A stretch of DNA of 5,028 nucleotides from Pseudomonadota bacterium (GTDB taxonomy: Bacteria; Pseudomonadota; Gammaproteobacteria; Steroidobacterales; Steroidobacteraceae), in NCBI GenBank assembly GCA_021815905.1, contig JAKAZP010000224.1:1-5028 (forward strand). The letters are read 5' to 3'. Below the pieces are notes generated by a model. That model was not told the DNA's origin. It saw only the letters and a list, made by a program, of their open reading frames with translations, and searched no databases. This document shows positions 1 through 5,028 of the stretch, piece after piece; within the stretch, counting starts at the first letter, position 1, and every line of letters starts with the position of its first letter. Made by a program: the position numbers and the translations under genes.

Positions 1-2013
1 TGGGCGCGCGGGCTGCTCGCGGCTGTTCTCGCGGCCGCCTGTTCGGTGGCCGCCGCCGCGACATCCCCGCCCGCGGCGGCGCCCGCCCGCGTCCCGAAGC
101 CGGCGCACGCGAGCGCCGCCCGAGCCGCTCCCGGCACGAACACATCGCCCGCCCCGAAGCCCGAGCCGCTCCTTCCGCTCACTCCGGCTCGGATTCTCTC
201 GCACGTGCGCCGCACGATCTCCTGGTATCGCGAGCTCGGGGTGGTCGGGCAGCTCCGGCTGCCGGGCGTCGACAGCGCCGCGCGCGGCCACCTCGAGCAG
301 CAGGGGCTCACGGCGGTGCGGCTCGCGTTGCGCTTCGGTTTTGCCGCAGCCGATATGCTCACGCGCGCGCCCCCGGGCGCGCCCGGGGGCGCCCAGGCGC
401 AGCCGCCCTCGGGCTCGACGCCGATCGCGACGCAACTCGACCGGGCGGCCTCGAGCCTCGCCGGGCGCAGGGCGACGCTGGTCTCGGAAATCGCGGCGCT
501 CGATGCGGATCTGCGACGGGTGCGCGTGCGGCAGGCGCGCCTCGCGCTGCTCTCCCGGCGCGCCGACCTCACCGCCGCTCTCGCCCTGATCGATCAGATC
601 CAGTCGAACATCGACCGGATGCGCAGCTTCCAGGAGAACGCGATCGCGGGCGCTCACCGGCCCCCCGGACTCCAGGGCAAGCTCTCGGACCTCGAGAGCT
701 CCCTCCCCGAGCTCAAGAGCAGCGGGCCGACCCCGTCCGGCGCGCCGCACCCGGCGGAGAGCGGCGCCGCGGCGGGCGTGCCGCCGGCCGCGCTCCCGGG
801 CTTTCGGCCGGGATCGGCGGGGATCGCCGCGCTGATCGGCCAGTGGTTCGCCCTGCACGAGAGCGGCGCACAGCTCGGGACGGCACTCGCGGACACCCGC
901 AATCTCGAGACCGAGGTGCAGGACCTGCGCACGGAGGTGCTCGGGCGGGTGCGCGGGCGGATCGGGGGCGTGCTCGCGGCAATCGGCAGCGCCCCTGCCA
1001 CGGCGCTCGCGGGACAGCGCACGCGGATCGAGGCGGCGACGGGCGAGCTCAAGGAGCTCTCGACCGTGCTCGTGCCGCTCGGCGATGAGGCGTTGACGCT
1101 CGCCAGCGGGCACGGCGTGCTCGATGGCTGGAGTGCCGCGGTCAGTTCCGAGCAGTCGACCGTGGAGAGCTATCTCGGACTGCGCGTCGGGTTCGTGCTG
1201 GCGCTGATCGCCGCGGTGCTCGTGGTGTCCGAGATCTGGCGGCGCGCGACTTTCCGCTATCTGCAGGATGCGCGCCGCCGCCGCCCGTTCCTCGTGCTTC
1301 GGCGCATGGTGATCGGTATCGCGCTCACGCTCATCATCATCTTCGGGCTGGTGTCGCAGGTGGGATCGGTGGCGACCTACGCGGGATTCGTCACCGCCGG
1401 ACTTGCGATCGCGCTGCAGAACGTCGTGCTCGCGGTGGTCGCCTATTTCTTCCTCATCGGCCGTTACGGAGTGCGCGTCGGCGATCGCATCACCATATCG
1501 AACGTCACCGGGCGCGTCGTCGACATCTCGCTCCTGCGGCTTTATCTGCTCGAGCTCTCCGGTCCGGAGCTGCATGCGACCGGGCGCATGGTGGTGCTCT
1601 CGAACGCGGTGCTGTTCCAGCCCTCGGCGCTGTTCAAGCAGATCCCCGGAGCGGATTACTTCTGGCACAGCGTCACGCTGACGATCCTCGCGACGGCGGA
1701 TGCGGACGAGGCGCACGGCAGGCTCGAAGCGGCGGCGCGCGAGGTCTACGCCACCTATCGCTCGACCATCGACAAGCAACACGCGCAGACGCATCGTTTC
1801 ATCGAGTTCGAGACCACGGCTCCCGAGCCCGAGGTGCGCATGCGACTCACCGACAACGGCCTCGAATGCGAGGTGCGCTATCCGGTGGTGTCACCGGAGA
1901 AGTCGGCCCGGATCGACCAGCGGATGCTCGCCGCGCTGCGCGCGGCGCTCGAGCGCGATCAGCAGTTCCAGCTGGTCGCCTCGGGCGGCGTCACTTTGAA
2001 GTCGGACCTGTAG
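1..2013 (+). CDS. MscS-family mechanosensitive ion channel with large periplasmic N-terminal region (5' end outside window)
   Basis: Predicted inner-membrane channel of the small-conductance mechanosensitive (MscS) family, which opens under membrane tension to release solutes during hypo-osmotic shock. Counting from the first in-window codon: residues 4-20 form a hydrophobic, Ala-rich signal-peptide core (LLAAVLAAAC), then an Ala/Pro-rich linker to about 60. A charged coiled coil spans about 144-217, with a second helical stretch at about 300-390. Membrane helices lie near 394-413, 436-455 and 458-488. The last is the pore-type helix, with TAGLAIALQNVV followed by GVRVGD, as in the MscS core. 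The beta domain (about 490-545, containing VTGRVVDI and VVLSNAVLF) and an alpha/beta C-terminus follow. A GTG at 46 is the first in-frame start inside the window, but it would cut off the signal-peptide core, so I extend the frame to base 1 as a partial gene. At 670 or more residues it is more than twice the size of E. coli MscS (286). Family assignment is firm; gating properties are unknown. Confidence 0.9.
   Translation, partial: WARGLLAAVLAAACSVAAAATSPPAAAPARVPKPAHASAARAAPGTNTSPAPKPEPLLPLTPARILSHVRRTISWYRELGVVGQLRLPGVDSAARGHLEQQGLTAVRLALRFGFAAADMLTRAPPGAPGGAQAQPPSGSTPIATQLDRAASSLAGRRATLVSEIAALDADLRRVRVRQARLALLSRRADLTAALALIDQIQSNIDRMRSFQENAIAGAHRPPGLQGKLSDLESSLPELKSSGPTPSGAPHPAESGAAAGVPPAALPGFRPGSAGIAALIGQWFALHESGAQLGTALADTRNLETEVQDLRTEVLGRVRGRIGGVLAAIGSAPATALAGQRTRIEAATGELKELSTVLVPLGDEALTLASGHGVLDGWSAAVSSEQSTVESYLGLRVGFVLALIAAVLVVSEIWRRATFRYLQDARRRRPFLVLRRMVIGIALTLIIIFGLVSQVGSVATYAGFVTAGLAIALQNVVLAVVAYFFLIGRYGVRVGDRITISNVTGRVVDISLLRLYLLELSGPELHATGRMVVLSNAVLFQPSALFKQIPGADYFWHSVTLTILATADADEAHGRLEAAAREVYATYRSTIDKQHAQTHRFIEFETTAPEPEVRMRLTDNGLECEVRYPVVSPEKSARIDQRMLAALRAALERDQQFQLVASGGVTLKSDL
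367..392. repeat. 26-base perfect palindrome inside the channel gene
   Basis: The sequence from 367 to 392 equals its own reverse complement over all 26 bases (13-base arms, no spacer, centred between 379 and 380). It consists only of G and C. It encodes the Pro/Gly/Ala linker APPGAPGGA between the N-terminal helical region and the coiled coil of the channel. It could extrude as a cruciform or form a very stable mRNA hairpin. No T-tract follows, so it does not look like an intrinsic terminator. It may simply reflect low-complexity GC-rich linker coding. Confidence 0.85.
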
Positions 2014-2037
2014 GCAGGCGGCGCGCGGCGGCGACGC

Positions 2038-2607
2038 TCAGCGCAGGACGGCGAGCCGAGCGAGGTTCGCCTGCACGGTCGGGTCGTGGCAGGCGCTCTG
2101 GGCATACCAGCGGCGCGTGCCCTCGATGAGCGCGGTGCAGAATTGCACCGCATCGGCCGCATCGTCATCGGGAACCGTGAGCGGCCCGGCATTGAAGCCC
2201 CGCGGGAGCGTGCGGCCCAGCCGGTGCAGCCGCAGGCGCCGCAGGGCGAGCGCGGGCACCGCGTGGTCGGGAAGCTCCGAGCGCTCGAGGCGCTCGCAGA
2301 GCGGTCGATCCCCGTCTGCCGGACCACCAGCCGCGGCCGCCGGATCCGTCGCGCCCCCGGTGAGCCAGTGATCGCACCAGTCCCTCACCGCGGCCTGCGA
2401 GACCTGAAGCGCCGGATCGGCGAGGGCGGCGGCCACGTGCGGCAGGTCCGCCGCCTCGCGCATCGCCTGCTCCCAGCGCTGCTGCTCGAGCAGCAGCTCG
2501 ACGTCGGAGAGATAGTTCGCGAGCATCCGCGAGCTCGAGGGATCCGTGAGCCGGCCGGCGTCAGCGTCGGGGGGCGGGTTTCGCTTCCGGGCTTGCGGGT
2601 CTGACAT
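2038..2607 (-). CDS. Helical protein of unknown function, second gene of a two-gene unit
   Basis: A 189-residue cytosolic protein that I do not recognise. There is no signal peptide or membrane segment. Residues 1-25 are polar and Pro-rich and probably disordered. Residues 27-81 are predicted helical, with an amphipathic stretch (YLSDVELLLEQQRWEQAMREA) followed by a Trp/Cys/His-bearing helix (RDWCDHWL, 75-82). Residues 84-100 form an Ala/Gly/Asp linker, and 103-189 are again mostly helical, with an Arg/Leu-rich segment at 119-132. The paired helices near the N-terminus are reminiscent of TPR-like repeats, but no canonical repeat is visible. The ATG lies only 3 bases after the stop of the upstream basic protein and has a good Shine-Dalgarno inside that gene, so the two are probably cotranscribed and translationally coupled. 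The gene ends 24 bases from the convergent channel gene, with no obvious terminator between them. Strong GC-rich third-position usage and the coupling support a real gene. Confidence 0.75.
   Translation of the reverse strand: MSDPQARKRNPPPDADAGRLTDPSSSRMLANYLSDVELLLEQQRWEQAMREAADLPHVAAALADPALQVSQAAVRDWCDHWLTGGATDPAAAAGGPADGDRPLCERLERSELPDHAVPALALRRLRLHRLGRTLPRGFNAGPLTVPDDDAADAVQFCTALIEGTRRWYAQSACHDPTVQANLARLAVLR
2478..2497. repeat. 20-base perfect palindrome inside the unknown-function gene
   Basis: Bases 2478-2497 are self-complementary throughout, centred on CTCGAG. The minus-strand gene reads through it as part of the Leu/Glu/Gln-rich helix near residues 37-44. Leu-Leu-Glu-Gln-Gln written in GC-rich codons produces such symmetry easily, so a regulatory role is doubtful. 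Confidence 0.6.
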
Positions 2608-2610
2608 ACG

Positions 2611-2979
2611 CTACCCTCGGGACTCGCCGGGCGGAGGGGTCTGCGGACGTTTGCGCGCGGCGCGATGTCTGGCCCCGGGATCGGCCCGGCGACGGGCCGG
2701 CGCCGAGGCGGGCGCGGGCGCCGCCTTCCTGCCGCCCCGATGCGCACGGCGGATTTTCTTCCACGTCTTGCGTGCGGCGACGGCGAGCTTCCGGGCCCGT
2801 TTCGCCTCGCGCTTGGCTTCCTTCAGGCGTTTGCGTGAGCGCTTGAGCTCTTCCTTGGCGAGGCGCACGCGCTGTTTGGCGACTTCGGCCTGAAGGCGGG
2901 CGCGCTCGAGCGGCTCGGCCGGCGCGGCCCCGGATGCGGCCGCATCGGGATGCGACTTCTCGCTGGCGGTCTTCCTCAT
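2611..2979 (-). CDS. Small, highly basic coiled-coil protein
   Basis: A 122-residue protein with about 39 Lys/Arg and only about 11 Asp/Glu, so strongly positive overall. Residues 1-22 are polar. Residues 23-78 form a long uninterrupted basic helix with heptad-like Leu/Ala/Val spacing (for example QRVRLAKEELKRSRKRLKEA). Residues 81-122 are an Arg/Pro/Ala-rich disordered tail (APAPASAPARRR). There is no membrane segment or signal peptide. The composition resembles nucleic-acid-binding or histone-H1-like bacterial proteins, but no AAKP-type repeats are present, so binding to DNA, RNA or ribosomes is only an inference. The ATG at 2979 is the only ATG before an in-frame upstream stop at 3010-3012; its Shine-Dalgarno is weak. 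It is the first gene of a unit with the downstream helical protein. Its upstream region carries the CRP-like site and DnaA boxes, which may control it. A shadow frame is possible in such GC-rich DNA, but tight coupling to the next gene argues against that. Confidence 0.65.
   Translation of the reverse strand: MRKTASEKSHPDAAASGAAPAEPLERARLQAEVAKQRVRLAKEELKRSRKRLKEAKREAKRARKLAVAARKTWKKIRRAHRGGRKAAPAPASAPARRRADPGARHRAARKRPQTPPPGESRG
2614..2618 (-). promoter_or_regulatory. Ribosome binding site for the helical unknown protein
   Basis: On the minus strand GAGGG ends 6 bases before the ATG at 2607. It sits inside the last codons of the basic-protein gene. This supports the chosen start and implies that ribosomes finishing the first gene can re-initiate on the second. 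Confidence 0.6.
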
Positions 2980-3004
2980 GCGGCATGCGATCGGGTGGGA
3001 GAAA

Positions 3005-3020
3005 CGTGATCAGTGTCACA
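3005..3020. promoter_or_regulatory. Candidate CRP/Clp/Vfr-type operator
   Basis: CGTGA at 3005-3009, six bases, then TCACA at 3016-3020. This matches 9 of the 10 conserved half-site bases of the CRP consensus TGTGA-N6-TCACA. The plus-strand flank preceding it is AAA, which also matches the extended E. coli site. It lies 25 bases upstream of the basic coiled-coil gene start (minus strand). The centre is too close to that start for a standard class II activator position, so repression of the minus-strand promoter is the simpler reading. Activation of a plus-strand transcript is an alternative. No CRP-family gene is in the window. Confidence 0.5.
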
Positions 3021-3033
3021 CAATGCCGCCGCG

Positions 3034-3083
3034 CTTTCCACCGCGCCCTTATCCACAGATTTTGTGCATAACCATGTGGACAG
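3034..3083. promoter_or_regulatory. Cluster of DnaA boxes
   Basis: TTATCCACA at 3049-3057 (plus) is the canonical high-affinity DnaA box. TTATGCACA at 3063-3071 (minus) also fits the TTATNCACA consensus exactly. These two face each other with a 5-base spacer. Flanking degenerate copies are CTGTCCACA at 3075-3083 (minus, two mismatches) and CTTTCCACC at 3034-3042 (plus, weak). The cluster lies in the relatively AT-rich part of the 165-base gap between the cyclase stop and the basic-protein start. It could regulate the downstream minus-strand genes or act as a DnaA-titrating or DnaA-reactivating locus. An origin is less likely, because there is no extended AT-rich unwinding region and no dnaA, dnaN, rpmH or mnmG nearby. 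The facing boxes also form an imperfect inverted repeat that a dimeric repressor could use. Confidence 0.55.
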
Positions 3084-3144
3084 GGCGGGGCGGGCGGCCC
3101 AAAGCCGCTCTGCGCCCAAGGGGTTGCGTCAGAATGATGATGCT

Positions 3145-4194
3145 TTAGACAGCGGCCGCGCGCACCCGCGCCGGCAGCACGGTGGCGGTCACGCGGTTGC
3201 GGCCGTTGTTCTTGCTGCGATAGAGCGCGGCGTCGGCCACTTTGAGCATGTGCTCGGCGATCTTCCGCTCCCCGACGGGGACGCGATCGAGGCCACAGAG
3301 GCCGAAGCTCGCCGTGACATCGACGTTGCGGTTCTGAACCTTGAAGGGCGTGTTGGCCACCGTCGCGCGAAGCTTGCGCGCGACATCGAGCGCCTGCTCG
3401 TAGGCGGTCTCCGGCAGCACGATGGCGAATTCCTCGCCGCCGATCCGCGCGACCCAATCGACACCGCGTCGCAACGACTCCTGCACGCGGGGGCCGAACT
3501 GCCTTAGGATCTCATCGCCGCCGACGTGTCCGAGAGTGTCGTTGGCGTTCTTGAAATAATCGATGTCGCAGAGGATCAGCGAGAGCGGCCGGCCGTAGCG
3601 CGCCGCGCGCTCGACCTCCCGCGGAAAGTGCTTGCTGAAGAAGCGCCGGCTCGCGACTCGTGTCAGATCGTCCGTGGTGGACAGCTTGCGATTCTCCACC
3701 AGCGCGATCCGCAGCACGTTCTCGAGCTCCGCGATGCGTCGCGCCGCGCCGATGCGCGCCTGCAGCTCGGGGTCGGACACGCGCCGACCGAGGCAGTCGT
3801 CGGCGCCCGCGGCGAGACCCCGCTCGCGCTCCTGCCGCTCGTCGAGCTCGGGAACGAACACGATGTAGGGAGCTCGCGCGGATGGTTGCGCGCGCACTTT
3901 TCGGATGAGCTCGAGACTGTCGGTCACGATGACCGGCCGGAATTCCGCCGCGAGACCCGCGAGCGCCTGGCCGTCGTCGGCCGCGATCTCGAGCTCGAGC
4001 ATCTCGTCGGGGATCCTGCGCTCGAAGTCGCGCCGGACGCCGGCATCGCCTATCGCGATCATCGCGCGCGGCGGCGGCAGCACGCGCAGCATCACGGCGA
4101 TGGTCGCGGCGGTGTCCTCCTGGATCGCGGCGGGCTGGTGTGCCCGCCGCTCGAGGACTCGCTTGATGAGGGTTGTTTGCCCGCCAGCGCGCAT
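3145..4194 (-). CDS. Diguanylate cyclase with N-terminal degenerate receiver domain
   Basis: A cytosolic enzyme predicted to make cyclic di-GMP from two GTP. With the start at 4194 it has 349 residues. About 44-155 looks like a response-regulator receiver: AMIAIGD at strand 1 and an aspartate at 92 (VIVTD) in the phospho-acceptor position. However, only one acidic-pocket residue (D50) is clear, the conserved Lys position is Arg (CLGRR, about 137), and the Thr/Ser switch is not evident. A short helical linker (about 150-173) leads to the GGDEF domain (about 174-334): DDLT, metal-binding D210 in CDIDYFK, guanine-contact N218 and D227, and the GGEEF signature at 252-256. RGVD (243-246) lies five residues before the signature and is an RxxD product-inhibition site. 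The catalytic set is complete, so activity is likely. There is no membrane segment. ATG 4194 is chosen for its AGGCGAG upstream and better codon use. ATG 4227 (360 residues) or 4392 (415 residues, low-complexity extension) are alternatives. It is divergent from the histidine-phosphatase-like gene. Confidence 0.9.
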   Translation of the reverse strand: MRAGGQTTLIKRVLERRAHQPAAIQEDTAATIAVMLRVLPPPRAMIAIGDAGVRRDFERRIPDEMLELEIAADDGQALAGLAAEFRPVIVTDSLELIRKVRAQPSARAPYIVFVPELDERQERERGLAAGADDCLGRRVSDPELQARIGAARRIAELENVLRIALVENRKLSTTDDLTRVASRRFFSKHFPREVERAARYGRPLSLILCDIDYFKNANDTLGHVGGDEILRQFGPRVQESLRRGVDWVARIGGEEFAIVLPETAYEQALDVARKLRATVANTPFKVQNRNVDVTASFGLCGLDRVPVGERKIAEHMLKVADAALYRSKNNGRNRVTATVLPARVRAAAV

Positions 4195-4196
4195 TT

Positions 4197-4203
4197 CTCG
4201 CCT
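4197..4203 (-). promoter_or_regulatory. Possible ribosome binding site deciding the cyclase start
   Basis: On the minus strand AGGCGAG lies two bases before ATG 4194, with AGG about seven bases away. The alternative ATG at 4227 has only a C-rich sequence upstream. This tips the start choice towards 4194, but only moderately. Confidence 0.4.
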
Positions 4204-4231
4204 GCCGGGCAGTGTGGAACGCTCCATTTGG

Positions 4232-4246
4232 GGCGATGCTATCGCC
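4232..4246. promoter_or_regulatory. Inverted repeat and possible -10 element on the cyclase side
   Basis: GGCGAT, three bases, ATCGCC: a perfect 6-base inverted repeat. Read on the minus strand its centre contains TAGCAT (4 of 6 matches to the -10 consensus). This would place transcription start near 4228, giving a leader of roughly 35 bases to ATG 4194. No convincing -35 is present. It could be an operator, or chance. Confidence 0.25.
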
Positions 4247-4381
4247 GGAGCGCTGAAAAAACTGTGGCGCCTCGCGCAAGGAGCCCTCGATCGCACCGGA
4301 AAGGCGAGCGAAGGGACTGGCGCTCCGGGGCCTGCTCGGCGGAAACTGTGATCCGCGCCACGTTTTCCCCGAGCGATCCGC

Positions 4382-4398
4382 GCCGCTACCATAGCGGC
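4382..4398. promoter_or_regulatory. Inverted repeat and possible -10 element on the histidine-phosphatase-like gene side
   Basis: GCCGCTA, three bases, TAGCGGC: perfect 7-base arms. The plus-strand TACCAT at 4387-4392 matches 4 of 6 -10 consensus bases, and a weak -35-like TTTTCC sits 18 bases upstream at 4363-4368. Transcription would start about 33 bases before ATG 4432. The symmetry over the -10 suggests an operator, but repeats of this size occur by chance in GC-rich DNA. Confidence 0.3.
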
Positions 4399-4431
4399 CT
4401 TGCGTCACCGCAGACCGGCCTCTCATCCCGC

Positions 4432-4989
4432 ATGGACCCACCCGCAATCACCCGCCGACGCCGCCCGTTCCTCGCGCCCGTATGGGTCATCCTGCTGGCG
4501 ATCCTGGCCGCCGTGGGCGTGGGACTGGCGCTGCACCAGTCGGCCACGAATACCATCGTCATGATCGTTCCCCCGGCGAGCCGTGAGCTCGGCACCATCG
4601 ACAATCCCCCGCTCTCGGCCGAAGGGGAACAGCAGGCCGAGCAGCTCGCCCAGGAGTTCGCCTCGTCGACCGGAGAGCATGGACTCGCGGCGATCTACGT
4701 CGGCAAGAGCCGCGGCGCCGAGCAGACCGCCGCTCCGCTCGCGGAGCTGCTGCACACGCGGCCGCTCGTCCTCGCGAGCGGGGATGCCGGCGGGATCGCC
4801 GCTCAGATCATGGGGGAGCACGAAGGCGAGAACGTGCTGGTCGTCTGCGCGGCGGAAACGATTCCTCAGCTCGTCAATGAGCTGACCGGACAGAGCATCA
4901 CGCCCGCGGGCGCCGCCGACCCGCGCGTGCTTTACGTCGTGACGGTCCCGAGCTACGGGCCGGCGAGCGTGCTGCGCATGAGGTACTGA
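4432..4989 (+). CDS. Membrane-anchored histidine-phosphatase-like protein lacking catalytic residues
   Basis: A 185-residue protein. Basic residues RRRR (8-11) precede one membrane helix (about 13-34), so the rest probably faces the periplasm. Residues 41-185 follow the histidine phosphatase (phosphoglycerate mutase-like) pattern: strand TIVMIV, then PPLSAEGEQQAEQLA (59-73), AIYVGKSRGAEQTAAPLAELL (split as 87-100 and 101-107), ENVLVVCAAETIPQLV and the ending VLRMRY. The catalytic positions are lost. The usual VRHAE or VRHGE is VPPAS (46-50), the second GHSNT-type histidine motif is CAAET (139-143), and the arginine before AEQTA is glycine (G95), with an Arg one place earlier. Intact members transfer phosphate through the first histidine; this one should not, so a binding or structural role is inferred. 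The open frame continues upstream antisense to the cyclase, but ATG 4432 is the first start that precedes the basic-plus-membrane N-terminus. No clear Shine-Dalgarno is visible. No frameshift or stop suggests decay. The 39 bases after the stop show no terminator. Confidence 0.8.
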   Translation: MDPPAITRRRRPFLAPVWVILLAILAAVGVGLALHQSATNTIVMIVPPASRELGTIDNPPLSAEGEQQAEQLAQEFASSTGEHGLAAIYVGKSRGAEQTAAPLAELLHTRPLVLASGDAGGIAAQIMGEHEGENVLVVCAAETIPQLVNELTGQSITPAGAADPRVLYVVTVPSYGPASVLRMRY

Positions 4990-5028
4990 GGCCGGCTCGG
5001 ACCCCTAGCGCCCGTGCGCGCTCAACGC

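Noticed and set aside
31..42. Lipoprotein lipobox ending at the Cys in LAAAC of the channel signal peptide
   Set aside because: The -3 position is Ala rather than Leu/Val/Ile, and ordinary Ala-rich signal peptidase I sites follow immediately. Lipidation is not supported for a channel.
654..1052. Minus-strand open frame inside the channel gene
   Set aside because: It is low-complexity Ser/Pro/Ala/Arg sequence opposite a clear coding region, as expected from high GC.
3001..3100. Chromosomal origin of replication
   Set aside because: DnaA boxes are present, but there is no extended AT-rich unwinding region, the gap is short, and no origin-associated genes are nearby. Whole-replicon GC skew would be needed to reconsider this.
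3094..3108. GCGGC/GCCGC hairpin downstream of the cyclase as a terminator
   Set aside because: The stem is only 5 base pairs (6 with a G-U) and no T-tract follows on either strand.
2561..3457. Long minus-strand open frame spanning the basic-protein gene, the intergenic region and part of the cyclase
   Set aside because: Its product is a compositional mix rich in Arg/Ala/Gly/His with no domain. It overlaps the recognisable GGDEF coding in another frame and runs through the DnaA-box region. It is a GC-rich shadow.
3988..3999. 12-base palindrome built from CTCGAG repeats in the cyclase gene
   Set aside because: It is explained by alternating Leu-Glu codons (LELE) in GC-rich usage, and it is too short to stand out.
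4195..4392. N-terminal extension of the cyclase to ATG 4392
   Set aside because: The extra residues are low complexity, with an A-run and poorer codon choice. ATG 4392 falls inside the inverted repeat that may form the divergent promoter, and no Shine-Dalgarno was seen there.
3526..4431. Plus-strand frame continuous with the histidine-phosphatase-like gene, which would give a 487-residue protein
   Set aside because: This part is antisense to the cyclase and shows no domain. The real protein has a natural basic-plus-membrane N-terminus starting at ATG 4432.

Overview
This is a GC-rich bacterial window that looks chromosomal. Family types, perfect DnaA-box sequences and a CRP-type operator suggest a high-GC proteobacterium, probably a gammaproteobacterium. 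That placement is inference, because no taxonomic marker gene is present. I see no rRNA, tRNA, CRISPR array, insertion sequence or phage gene. Because of the composition, long open frames run antisense to most real genes; I treat these as shadows.

Layout. (1) 1-2013, plus strand: a large MscS-family mechanosensitive channel. Its reading frame is open to the window edge and the first codons encode the hydrophobic core of a signal peptide, so the gene starts upstream. (2) 2038-2979, minus strand, convergent with the channel: a two-gene unit. It encodes a very basic coiled-coil protein (2611-2979) and, 3 bases downstream, a helical protein of unknown function (2038-2607). (3) 2980-3144: a compact intergenic region with the densest regulatory signal in the window. 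It holds a CRP-like operator (3005-3020) and a cluster of DnaA boxes (two perfect, at 3049-3057 and 3063-3071, plus degenerate ones). (4) 3145-4194, minus strand: a diguanylate cyclase with a degenerate receiver domain, a complete GGEEF active site and an RxxD inhibitory site. (5) 4195-4431: a divergent intergenic region with two short perfect inverted repeats, each overlapping a possible -10 element. (6) 4432-4989, plus strand: a membrane-anchored protein with the histidine-phosphatase fold signature that lacks the catalytic residues.

How the parts may fit together. The window mixes envelope functions (channel, anchored pseudo-phosphatase) with second-messenger signalling (cyclic di-GMP synthesis). 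The CRP-like site next to the cyclase gene is suggestive because some CRP-family regulators (Clp of Xanthomonas) respond to cyclic di-GMP, but no such regulator is encoded here. Nothing shows that the genes form one pathway. The most unusual items are the catalytically dead histidine-phosphatase homologue, the DnaA-box and CRP-site region upstream of the basic protein, and a 26-base perfect palindrome inside the channel gene.
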